Source: an uncultured Clostridia bacterium
Lineage (GTDB): Bacteria > Bacillota > Clostridia > Christensenellales > Aristaeellaceae
Reading direction: 5' to 3'
Assembly (NCBI GenBank): GCA_937907055.1
Contig: CALCTW010000075.1
Coordinates: 1 to 6,835 of the forward strand
DNA length: 6,835 nt
Shown here: one piece after another, positions 1 to 6,371 of the stretch
Numbering within the stretch: the stretch's first letter is position 1
Layout of the letters: every line of letters starts with the position of its first letter
Made by a program: the position numbers and the translations under genes
The notes under the pieces: generated by a model
The model's input: only the letters and a program-made list of their open reading frames with translations
Told to the model about the DNA's origin: nothing
The model's database searches: none

Positions 1-37
1 TATCGTTTTCAAGGTCCCGTGCGCTTCTCTCGAGCGC
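1..37 (-). other. Start of a leftward transcript with an rRNA-leader-like motif (partial)
   Basis: Read on the minus strand, this stretch follows the promoter at 44-73 and leaves the window. It has a small hairpin (GCGCT/AGCGC arms, 21-37) at the predicted 5' end, then CGGGACCTTGAAAACGATA at the very edge. A CCTTGAAAAC-type motif is common in leaders and spacers of Firmicutes rRNA operons, so I infer that a 16S gene, or another rRNA segment, lies just outside. No rRNA sequence is inside the window, so this rests on motif and promoter strength only. Confidence 0.42.
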
Positions 38-43
38 TCGGTT

Positions 44-73
44 ATAATAACACGCCCCCCTCCCCTCCGTCAA
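44..73 (-). promoter_or_regulatory. Strong leftward sigma-A promoter
   Basis: On the minus strand a -35 box TTGACG (68-73) and a -10 box TATTAT (44-49) are separated by 18 bases; a 17-base reading gives TTATTA. The spacer is strikingly G-rich. The predicted start is near 37 and transcription leaves the window to the left. It lies beyond the ilvE terminator, so it starts a new unit. The A-tracts just upstream suggest high promoter strength. Confidence 0.65.
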
Positions 74-77
74 CACC

Positions 78-122
78 TTTTTTCATCTTTTTTTCACTTT
101 TTTACGACTTTTTTGTTTTTTT
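78..122. repeat. Helically phased A/T-tracts upstream of the leftward promoter
   Basis: Five T-runs of 6-7 bases on the + strand (78-83, 88-94, 98-103, 109-114, 116-122) appear as A-tracts on the strand of the promoter. The first four are centred about 10-11 bases apart, one helical turn, starting 4 bases upstream of the -35 box. This is the classic pattern of intrinsically bent DNA and of an UP element contacted by the RNA polymerase alpha subunit. Such elements are typical of rRNA and other very strong promoters. Confidence 0.6.
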
Positions 123-377
123 GAACGTTGTTCTCGCTTTTTAGTTCTATTGTTCGCCTTTTTGATGTATTCGCTTTCCTTCTTTCATTTCCCGTTCGTG
201 CTTTCAGGCCCTTAAATCGCGTTTTGGGTACACTATTTTCAAAATTCTCGCCAACAAAGCACAATCATCCCATCTTCACACTTTCTTTTTATCATCTCTT
301 TATCATTTTCACATTATCCATCCATTCCTCCATCCGGTCACACTCCTCTCACACTCTTCTCTCCCGGCCTTCCCATC
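123..377. other. Non-coding, pyrimidine-rich spacer
   Basis: This region lies between the ilvE terminator and the leftward promoter. The + strand is heavily C+T biased, with many TTTC, CTTT, CATC and CTC runs. Two further T5 runs (138-142, 159-163) sit 21 bases apart. A + strand reading frame from 128 to 415 is open, but it has no ribosome binding site, has low-complexity composition rich in Ser, Phe and His, and runs through the terminator hairpin, so I do not call it a gene. I see no RNA gene or mobile element here. Confidence 0.55.
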
Positions 378-412
378 AAAAGATCCCCGGTGTCTTTCCG
401 ACATCGGGGATC
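378..412 (-). terminator. Rho-independent terminator of the vor-ilvE operon
   Basis: On the minus strand a 13-pair stem (arms 400-412 and 382-394, one A/C mismatch) closes a five-base loop and is followed by four T's (378-381). It lies 37 bases past the ilvE stop codon and ends the leftward operon. The T-tract is short but the stem is very stable. Confidence 0.82.
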
Positions 413-449
413 TGATCATCAGTTTATCTGATATTCTTCTGTATTAAGA

Positions 450-1526
450 TTAGTCGATCTTGACCACCCATCCGAAGGGATCGGGGATCTTGCTCCACTG
501 GATGCCGGTCAGGGTATCATAGAGCATCTGAGTCACTTCACCGATCTTGCCGCCACTGACGATAAATTCCTTATCCTTATAGGCCAGCTTACCGATGGGA
601 GAAACGACCGCGGCGGTACCGCAGCCCCAGGCTTCTTCCAGAGTGCCGTTCTCAAGCGCAGCTTCCAACTCATCGATGCTCAGCAGGCGCTCGGAAACCT
701 GATAGCCCTTGCTCTTCAGCACCTGAATGCAGCTGTTGCGGGTCACGCCGGGCAGGATGGAGCCGGTGAGGGCGGGTGTTACGATCTCACCGTTGATCTT
801 GAACATAACGTTCATCGCGCCCACTTCTTCGATATACTTGCGTTCCACACCATCCAGCCACAGCACCTGGCTGTAGCCCTTTTCTTCCGCCTTCTGACCG
901 GCACGGGTGCTGGCCGCGTAGTTGCCGCCGCACTTGGCATAGCCGGTACCGCCGCGCACGGCGCGGACATCAGCATCTTCGATCATGATGCCGACAGGAT
1001 TCAGGCCTTCTTTATAATAGCTGCCGACAGGGCTGGCGATGATGCAGAAAGTAGCATGATGCACGGTATGAACGCCCAGCGTTTCATCATTGCCCAGCAG
1101 GAAGGGACGCAGATAGAGGCTGGTGCCCTCATTATGGGGAGTCCAATCCTTTTCGATCTTCACAAATTCAGTCAGCAACTGAACAAAATCCTCCACAGGC
1201 AGCACGGGCAGGCACAGACGGTCCGAAGAATCCATCATGCGCTTGGCGTTCATGTCGGGGCGGAACAGCTGGATGCCGCCGTCCGCGCGGCGATAAGCCT
1301 TCAAACCCTCAAAGATCTCCGCGCCGTAGTGCAGACAGGTGGCAGCGGGATGCATGGAGAAATTGGCGAAAGGCACGATACGGGCATCATGCCAGCCTTC
1401 GCCGTAGGTATAGTCGATCAGTGCCATATGATCCGTGAAGATCTGGCCAAAGCCCAGTTTGCTTTCATCCACCGGCTTCGCCTTGGGCGCAGTCGTTTTT
1501 TCGATACGGATATTCAACATCGTCAT
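450..1526 (-). CDS. ilvE: Branched-chain amino acid aminotransferase
   Basis: This cytosolic PLP enzyme (fold type IV) transfers amino groups between glutamate and the 2-oxoacids of valine, leucine and isoleucine. The 358-residue length fits the longer BCAT2-like subgroup. Visible landmarks are HYGAEIFEGLKAYR (67-80), the PLP-binding lysine K198 in GTGYAKCGGNYAAS, the YIEEVGAMN segment (231-239) with the glutamate that contacts the PLP ring nitrogen, and a GSILPGVTR segment near 255-263. A GAGAGG site lies 3 bases before the first ATG and 9 bases before a second ATG two codons in, so the true start could be 1520. It is the last gene of the operon, separated from the gamma subunit gene by 83 bases and followed by the terminator. 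Its placement after VOR implies that the two enzymes share a branched 2-oxoacid pool. Confidence 0.96.
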   Translation of the reverse strand: MTMLNIRIEKTTAPKAKPVDESKLGFGQIFTDHMALIDYTYGEGWHDARIVPFANFSMHPAATCLHYGAEIFEGLKAYRRADGGIQLFRPDMNAKRMMDSSDRLCLPVLPVEDFVQLLTEFVKIEKDWTPHNEGTSLYLRPFLLGNDETLGVHTVHHATFCIIASPVGSYYKEGLNPVGIMIEDADVRAVRGGTGYAKCGGNYAASTRAGQKAEEKGYSQVLWLDGVERKYIEEVGAMNVMFKINGEIVTPALTGSILPGVTRNSCIQVLKSKGYQVSERLLSIDELEAALENGTLEEAWGCGTAAVVSPIGKLAYKDKEFIVSGGKIGEVTQMLYDTLTGIQWSKIPDPFGWVVKID

Positions 1527-1609
1527 TTACCTCTCTTTATATTTGAGAGAAGGCAGCCATGCCGTCTTCTGACTCAGAATGCGAATCAATTAATATTAAT
1601 AGGAAAAAC
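1527..1609 (-). other. Intercistronic spacer with AT palindrome and small hairpin
   Basis: This is the only sizeable gap inside an otherwise tightly packed operon. It contains a perfect 12-base palindrome ATTAATATTAAT (1589-1600) and an imperfect hairpin at about 1549-1571 (AGAA/TTCT and GGCA/TGCC arms) without a T-run, followed by the ilvE ribosome binding site. I find no convincing promoter. It could be an RNA processing or stability element; that is inference only. Confidence 0.4.
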
Positions 1610-2140
1610 TCAATAATCCCGTCCCAGTTCGAGCGCCTTCAGGTTCACATCGAACATCTCGGGATGCTTCACGCCCACAACCTTGCGCAGCGCTTTATCC
1701 ACCTGTTCAGGCTCATACTCACCAAGCACGGAAAGCACCTTGCCGCTCAGGATGATATTGGCCAAACCTTTCAGTCCGTTGTCCTCCGCCATTTTGGTGG
1801 CAGGCACATAGTAAACAGTAACATCCTTGCGCTTCACCTCGCGCTCGATCAGGGAGGAATCCGCCACGATGATACCGCCGGGCACGACAGCGTCTTCGTA
1901 CTTATCCAGTGAAGGCAGGTTCATCACCATCAGGATATCAGGATGATCCACGATCGGAGATCCGACCGGTTCATCAGAAATGATGACAGAGCAATTGGCG
2001 GTACCACCGCGCATTTCCGGGCCGTAGGAAGGCAACCAGGAGACTTCCTTGCCATCGATCATGCCCTTGTTGACCAGAAACTTTCCCGCGAAAAGCACGC
2101 CCTGTCCGCCAAAGCCGGCGATCAGATATGAATGTGTCAT
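1610..2140 (-). CDS. 2-oxoacid:ferredoxin oxidoreductase, gamma subunit (VOR type)
   Basis: This is the gamma subunit of a four-subunit CoA-acylating 2-oxoacid:ferredoxin oxidoreductase, here probably 2-ketoisovalerate oxidoreductase. The family contributes to the CoA-binding and catalytic assembly. The N-terminus has the family glycine motif GFGGQGV (9-15), followed by PSYGPEMRGG around 37-46, both diagnostic of the POR/KOR/VOR gamma domain. The 176-residue length matches a stand-alone gamma subunit. The start codon abuts the beta stop codon directly (TAA then ATG), which suggests translational coupling. Naming of VOR subunits varies between genomes (vorC or vorA in different schemes), so I give no symbol. 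Substrate preference cannot be read from this subunit; it is inferred from the alpha subunit and from ilvE. Confidence 0.93.
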   Translation of the reverse strand: MTHSYLIAGFGGQGVLFAGKFLVNKGMIDGKEVSWLPSYGPEMRGGTANCSVIISDEPVGSPIVDHPDILMVMNLPSLDKYEDAVVPGGIIVADSSLIEREVKRKDVTVYYVPATKMAEDNGLKGLANIILSGKVLSVLGEYEPEQVDKALRKVVGVKHPEMFDVNLKALELGRDY

Positions 2141-2895
<755 letters not shown>

Positions 2896-2896
<1 letters not shown>

Positions 2897-3960
2897 TATT
2901 CATTGCCTCCTTTTGCAGTCTTCTCGATCGAGGCCAGCACCTCTTCAGGAGAAGGAATGATGCCGCCTACGCGGTTGCACAGTGTAACAGGACGCTTGCA
3001 TTCGGTGTAAAGACGAATATCGTTGATCATCTGACCCATGCTCAGCTCCACGCTGATGAAGGCCTTGCACTGATCGGCAGCCTTCTTCATGGCTTCCACA
3101 GGGAAGGGCCACAGGGTGATGGGACGCAGCAGGCCCACCTTGATGCCCTTCTTGCGGGCTTCGTTGATCGCGTTCTTGGCAACACGCGCCGCGATACCGA
3201 AGGCGACCACGCAGATCTCCGCGTCGTCCATCAGGTATTCCTCACAGCGCTGTTCCGTCTTTTCAACTTCAGCGTACTTTTCATAGCGGGCAATGTTCAG
3301 CTGCTCCAGCTCATATGGATCCAGAGACAGACTGTTGATGATATTGTGCTTGCGGGAAAGTTTGGTGCCGGTCACAGCCCAGCTCTTGTCATAATTCGCG
3401 GTCTCGGGCTTTTCGATCGCCACAGGCTCCATCATCTGACCGATGGTACCATCCGCCAGGATCATGCTGGTCATGCGGTACTTCTCCGCCAGGTCAAAGC
3501 CCAGCATGGTCAGATCCGCCATTTCCTGCACAGAGGCAGGGGCCAGAACGATCATGTGGTAATCGCCGTGTCCGCCGCCCTTGGTGGCCTGATAATAGTC
3601 GCTCTGGGAAGGCTGGATGCCGCCCAGACCGGGGCCGCCGCGCTGAACGTTCACGACCAGCGCGGGCAGATCCGCGCCGGCAAGATAGGAAAGGCCTTCC
3701 GCCTTCAGGGAGATTCCGGGAGAAGAGGAAGATGTCATCACGCGGTAACCGGTGCTGGCCACGCCGTACACCATATTGATCGCCGCGATCTCACTTTCCG
3801 CCTGAAGGAACACGCCGCCGATCTTGGGCATACGCTTGGCCATGTAAGCCGCGACTTCCGTCTGCGGTGTGATGGGGTATCCGAAATAGTGCCTGCAGCC
3901 GGCCTGAATGGCGGCTTCGGCAAGGGCTTCATTGCCCTTCATCAATACCTTTTCGCTCAT
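2896..3960 (-). CDS. vorB: 2-ketoisovalerate:ferredoxin oxidoreductase, alpha subunit VorB
   Basis: This pyrimidine-binding and transketolase-C-type subunit pairs with the TPP-binding beta subunit. It opens with EKVLMKGNEALAEAAIQAGC and then FGYPITPQTE, typical of the VorB family. It also shows LQAESEIAAINMVYGV, TSSSSPGISL and RGGPGLGGIQPSQSDYYQA, the conserved core that lines the active site. From the ATG at 3960 it has 354 residues, the usual family length. A GTG at 3969 overlaps the ferredoxin stop codon (GTGA) and would add three residues, but the GAAAGG site lies only 2 bases from it and 11 from the ATG, and homologues as I recall them begin at the MxEKVLMKGNEA position, so I prefer 3960. 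The annotation as VOR rather than KOR rests on family resemblance plus linkage to ilvE; 2-oxoglutarate use is possible. Confidence 0.92.
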
Positions 3961-3965
3961 TTTAT

Positions 3966-4175
3966 TCACAGCCTTTCAATTTTAATGACACAATCGGGGC
4001 ACATCATCGCGCAGGAAGCGCAGGCAACGCACTTTTCCGGCTCTGTGATCTCAGCCGGATGATGGCCTTTATGGTTGATCTTATCATCCGCGATCTTCAG
4101 CAGCTTTTTGGGGCACGCGTTCACACACAGACCGCAGCCCTTGCACAGATCGGTCTTGAATGTCAGCTTAACCAT
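3966..4175 (-). CDS. 2x[4Fe-4S] ferredoxin-type (delta) subunit of VOR
   Basis: This 69-residue polyferredoxin passes electrons between the TPP site and free ferredoxin. Two cluster-binding motifs are intact: C11-x2-C14-x2-C17-x3-C21-P and C49-x2-C52-x2-C55-x3-C59-P, with one extra cysteine (C62). The spacing marks an 8Fe-8S bacterial-type ferredoxin. It begins 14 bases after the ATPase gene, with AGGAGAGGA upstream of its ATG, and its stop lies a few bases before vorB. Gene order delta-alpha-beta-gamma is common in clostridial and archaeal VOR/KOR operons, so it is most likely a complex subunit and not a free ferredoxin. Confidence 0.95.
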   Translation of the reverse strand: MVKLTFKTDLCKGCGLCVNACPKKLLKIADDKINHKGHHPAEITEPEKCVACASCAMMCPDCVIKIERL

Positions 4176-4189
4176 GATATCCTCTCCTC

Positions 4190-4852
4190 TTATATGATTT
4201 TATCCTGTAGTGTTAACGGGAACAGGTTTTCGATCCGTCCCTTCAGGTTTTCGTATAGTTCAGCCGGAACGGTCGTCATCTTCAGCGGCAGCCCGGCAGC
4301 CTCACAGACAGCCTTCGCGTACGCGGCACTGTCAAGAACCGTCTGCTCTGTCGTTTCTCCTGCCAGATTGCTGTTGTTCACCACACCGGTAAAGCGCATC
4401 CCGGCAGCCCATTCGATCTCACGCATGATCTCCAGCGTATCCTCCGCTGTTCTGGTCAGCGGGCGGAAGCAATTGACCACAAGCAGCATCTCATAGTTGT
4501 CTTCCGCTAGGATCGCCTCACGCCAGCGTCCCAACGCCAGCGCGCCGCGGTCATCTCCGCCCACATCGATCACGGCAGACAGTTCCCTGTTATCCGTGAT
4601 CGCGTAGATCTCCTGCGGAAGGGCGGGAAGATCCACATTGGATGAAGCAAATTCGCTGCAGATCAGCTGGATGCCCGCGTCCTGCAATTGCTTTCTGGAA
4701 TCCGCGGCGCGGAAATACGGATTTACGATATCCACGTCCGCGATCACCACCCGGTCCTTCGTCTGCTTCATCTGCCGGGCAATGTTGATCGCGATATTGG
4801 TCTTTCCGCTGCCGTAATGACCGCTCAGCAATACGATCCGTTTAAAATCCAT
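4190..4852 (-). CDS. P-loop ATPase (MinD/ParA-like, SIMIBI class) of unknown role, first gene of the VOR operon
   Basis: A 220-residue soluble nucleotide-binding protein. The Walker A loop is GHYGSGKT (11-18), preceded by a hydrophobic strand (IVLLS). It is followed by VVIADVDIVNPYFR (35-48), resembling the switch region of MinD/ParA/Mrp proteins, and VIDVGGDDRGA (94-104) in the Walker B/switch II position. No membrane segment or iron-sulfur cysteine motif is visible. The reading frame stays open upstream to an ATG at 5011, but that extension of 53 codons lies inside the T-box leader. The ATG at 4852 is preceded by AAAGGGGA and follows the leader terminator, so it is the real start. Being first behind the T-box, it should be made in step with VOR. 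A role in complex assembly or maturation is plausible but only inferred from linkage. Confidence 0.88.
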   Translation of the reverse strand: MDFKRIVLLSGHYGSGKTNIAINIARQMKQTKDRVVIADVDIVNPYFRAADSRKQLQDAGIQLICSEFASSNVDLPALPQEIYAITDNRELSAVIDVGGDDRGALALGRWREAILAEDNYEMLLVVNCFRPLTRTAEDTLEIMREIEWAAGMRFTGVVNNSNLAGETTEQTVLDSAAYAKAVCEAAGLPLKMTTVPAELYENLKGRIENLFPLTLQDKII

Positions 4853-4888
4853 AGTCCCCTTTCGCGTTCCCGGTTCCGGAACAGGAAC

Positions 4889-4928
4889 AAAAAACGCCCA
4901 TCTCAAAGCTGATCTTTGAGACGAGCGT
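4889..4928 (-). terminator. Regulated terminator of the T-box leader
   Basis: On the minus strand, arms of 15 bases (4928-4914 and 4908-4894) pair fully, with two G-U pairs, around the loop ATCAG, and a T6 run follows (4894-4889). The ascending arm contains GCTCGTCTCAAA, which is also the descending arm of the antiterminator, so the two structures exclude each other. Transcription stops here when the matching tRNA is charged. Confidence 0.92.
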
Positions 4929-5153
4929 GAAATGCCCGCGGTACCACTCAAATTGCGGTCTTGCGGCCGCCTCTTGTACAGTCCATCCTGTATATCCTTA
5001 ACGCGGATCACGCGGGAAGGTTCTACTCACCATCCGGTTTTCTTCCTTCCGGCTCAGGAGTCACGGATATACCTGCCATCCATCCTACAGCTCGCACCAA
5101 CCGCTGCTTCTCTTTGTCAGGAACCGGCAAAGCATTCTCCTTCATCGCCGTTA
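4889..5153 (-). promoter_or_regulatory. T-box leader (tRNA-sensing riboswitch), probably valine-specific (GUG)
   Basis: The leader RNA binds a specific uncharged tRNA and then lets transcription continue. Read on the minus strand: the base of stem I pairs GGC..AGGAG (5149-5137) with CTCCTGAGCC (5060-5051), with the GATGA/GA kink-turn between. The AAGAGA and GGTGCGAGC motifs of the distal arm follow. The codon immediately before the conserved purine and the CTCC arm is GTG (5064-5062), so the predicted tRNA is Val. The conserved T-box GAGTGGTACCGCGGGC lies at 4949-4934. The antiterminator pairs TTTGAG/CTCAAA and GCGGGC/GCTCGT around the 7-base bulge TGGTACC. TGGT matches a tRNA ending ACCA, as expected for Val, Ile or Leu. 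An ATC at 5068-5066 is a weaker alternative specifier. The element precedes the whole VOR-ilvE operon. Confidence 0.92.
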
Positions 5154-5159
5154 AAAAGC

Positions 5160-5188
5160 AGTATAAACAGTTCCCTCTTTTTTGTCAA
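5160..5188 (-). promoter_or_regulatory. Promoter of the T-box-VOR-ilvE operon
   Basis: On the minus strand a perfect -35 box TTGACA (5183-5188) is separated by 17 bases from the -10 box TATACT (5160-5165). The predicted start is near 5153, just before stem I of the T-box. It is likely constitutive, with control exerted at the leader. Confidence 0.92.
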
Positions 5189-5295
5189 GCGATTTCAGCC
5201 GCATTCGCGTCAATAATCCGTGTTCTTACCTATATTTTCATGTGTTTTCACTGTATTTATGCGTATTACCATGAATCCGCGTCAAAACAGCACAC

Positions 5296-5344
5296 AAAAA
5301 ACGGCACCCGTCGTCAAAACGTTCGTTTTTGACCGGATGCCGTT
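5296..5344 (-). terminator. Rho-independent terminator after the phosphoribosyltransferase gene
   Basis: On the minus strand the stem is built from AACGGCA/TGCCGTT, TCCG/CGGG and GTCAAAA/TTTTGAC, with a two-base GA bulge and a seven-base loop. A six-T run follows (5301-5296). It lies 20 bases past the stop codon and separates this gene from the T-box operon downstream. Confidence 0.88.
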
Positions 5345-5363
5345 CATAGTTGCTTCAATAGGA

Positions 5364-5921
5364 TCAGAGGGCTTCGCCCTTGCCGTTGAACAGCGGCAGC
5401 TTCTCCAGGAAAAGGATGTCCTCGCGCTTCTGCGCGTCGCCTTCCGCCAGAATAGCCATCTTGCCCACGATATTGCCGCCGGCCTTGTTGACCAACGCCT
5501 CCAGCGCGTTCAGGCTTTCGCCGGTGGAGATCACGTCATCCACGATCAGCACACGCTTGCCCCTGAGGAATTCCGCGTCTTCGCCGTCCAGATACAGGGT
5601 CTGCTTGCGGGCGGTGGTAATGCTGTTCACTTCCACCTCGAACACATTCTTCATATATAATTTGACAGCCTTGCGGGCCAGCACATAGCGGTTCTCCCCG
5701 GCCTGACGCGCCATTTCGTGCGCGAGCGGAATGCCCTTGCTTTCCGCCGTGATGATCACGTCATGCTCCGGCGCGATCTTGAGCAGTTCACGGGCAGAGC
5801 ACTCTGTCAGTTCCACATCACCGAAGATGACAAAAGCGCCGATGTAAAGATTCTCATTCAGAGGGCACAAAGGAAGCTGACGTGTCAGCCCCGCCACATG
5901 CATTTCATACGTCATTTTCAT
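5364..5921 (-). CDS. Purine-type phosphoribosyltransferase (adenine/xanthine PRTase family)
   Basis: This cytosolic type I phosphoribosyltransferase has 185 residues, typical for the adenine/xanthine PRTase group (COG0503). Such enzymes join a purine base to PRPP in purine salvage. The PRPP-binding loop is VLIVDDVISTGES (124-136) with the paired acidic residues D128-D129. ITAESKGIPLAHEMAR (57-72) resembles the pyrophosphate-binding loop, and LARKAVKL (81-88) the flexible-loop ARK motif of adenine PRTases. Base specificity cannot be assigned from sequence alone, so no symbol is given. AGGAG is only 3 bases from the first ATG (5921) but 9 from a second ATG two codons on (5915), so the start is uncertain by two residues. 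It is a stand-alone gene with its own promoter and terminator, and no purine riboswitch is visible in its short leader. Confidence 0.88.
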   Translation of the reverse strand: MKMTYEMHVAGLTRQLPLCPLNENLYIGAFVIFGDVELTECSARELLKIAPEHDVIITAESKGIPLAHEMARQAGENRYVLARKAVKLYMKNVFEVEVNSITTARKQTLYLDGEDAEFLRGKRVLIVDDVISTGESLNALEALVNKAGGNIVGKMAILAEGDAQKREDILFLEKLPLFNGKGEAL

Positions 5922-5960
5922 GATCTCCTCATATCAGCTTACTCGCTGTAATTCAATCAC

Positions 5961-5989
5961 ATTATAGTTTTTGCTGCCTTCTTTGTCAA
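5961..5989 (-). promoter_or_regulatory. Consensus promoter of the phosphoribosyltransferase gene
   Basis: On the minus strand TTGACA (5984-5989) and TATAAT (5961-5966) both match the sigma-A consensus exactly, with a 17-base spacer. The leader before the gene is only about 30 nt, leaving no room for a large riboswitch. Confidence 0.92.
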
Positions 5990-6073
5990 TCGGTTAATAT
6001 GGATTTGCACGAAATCATACAGGCGCTCTGCTGCCGTTTTCATCCTCACCCCTCCGTCCCGTTCACCTTTTTC

Positions 6074-6102
6074 TTGACATTTGCATAGCAGGCAGATATA
6101 AT
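6074..6102 (+). promoter_or_regulatory. Consensus promoter of the cysE-like gene
   Basis: TTGACA (6074-6079) and TATAAT (6097-6102) match the sigma-A consensus exactly with a 17-base spacer. The predicted start is near 6109. The promoter is back-to-back with the phosphoribosyltransferase promoter, their -35 boxes 84 bases apart. Confidence 0.92.
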
Positions 6103-6108
6103 GCATTT

Positions 6109-6318
6109 ACGGTCATGAACGGAGAAAAAATCCGGCATGGGCATGGTAAGAGAGGGCACGTCACCGGCTGAAAGCGCGCCTCCATCGCCCCGGACAGTGC
6201 CTCCCGGAACCGCTGTGCGGAATCACAGTATGCACAGCCGTACGCCGCGTTAAGGCATTTCCACGCTCAGAGTGGATGAAGGCGATATACAGCCGTCTCT
6301 GGAAGGAGACGGCTTTTT
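6109..6318 (+). promoter_or_regulatory. T-box leader, probably cysteine-specific (UGC), with a degenerate T-box core
   Basis: A stem I arrangement is visible: GGT..ATGA..GGAG (6111-6124) pairs with CTCC..GGAACC (6201-6211), preserving the kink-turn. TCCGG/CCGGA forms the next helix, and AAGAGAGG (6148-6155) and GGCTGAAAGC (6167-6176) resemble the conserved distal motifs. The codon just before the CTCC arm is TGC (6198-6200), cysteine, which fits a cysE-type gene. The antiterminator can pair TCAGAG (6267-6272) with CTCTGG (6297-6302) around a bulge starting TGGA (6273-6276). TGGA matches a tRNA ending UCCA, and tRNA-Cys has U at the discriminator position. However, the usual ACCGCG that follows is replaced by TGAAGGCG and the second antiterminator helix is weak (GGC/GCC). 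A terminator follows. No canonical TGGNACCGCG core is present, so confidence is lower than for the other leader. Confidence 0.75.
6291..6318 (+). terminator. Leader terminator upstream of the cysE-like gene
   Basis: AGCCGTCTC (6291-6299) pairs perfectly with GAGACGGCT (6306-6314) around a six-base loop, followed by a T-run to 6318. It lies 54 bases before the start codon, between the promoter and the gene, so it must be an attenuator. CTCT in its left arm can pair instead with the AGAG of the putative antiterminator. Confidence 0.88.
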
Positions 6319-6357
6319 CTTTACTCCGTTTCCGGTCCGATCCATCCCATCATCACC

Positions 6358-6365
6358 AAAGGAGG
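6358..6365 (+). promoter_or_regulatory. Ribosome binding site fixing a GTG start
   Basis: AAAGGAGG is a near-perfect anti-16S match and sits 6 bases before the GTG at 6372. No ATG in the correct frame occurs nearby, so this site decides the start of the cysE-like gene. Confidence 0.9.
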
Positions 6366-6371
6366 AGCCCT

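Noticed and set aside
128..415. Open frame of 95 codons on the + strand
   Set aside because: It has no ribosome binding site, has low-complexity composition, and runs through the terminator hairpin of the ilvE operon.
4853..5011. N-terminal extension of the P-loop ATPase to an upstream ATG
   Set aside because: The extension translates the T-box core and the terminator hairpin; the Walker A protein starts naturally at 4852 with its own ribosome binding site.
5300..5344. Terminator hairpin acting also for + strand transcription
   Set aside because: The stem is nearly symmetric, but no gene ends there on the + strand and no T-run follows on that side, so I call it only for the minus strand.
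6206..6213. GGAACCGC resembling the canonical T-box core
   Set aside because: It lacks the preceding T, forms the 3' base of stem I in the preferred fold, and has no matching antiterminator arm next to the terminator. The TGGA at 6273 fits better, though the choice is not certain.
6136..6252. Small frame starting ATGGGCATGG inside the cysteine T-box leader, a possible leader peptide
   Set aside because: It has no ribosome binding site and overlaps stem I structure; T-box leaders do not need a peptide, and the codons show no cysteine run.
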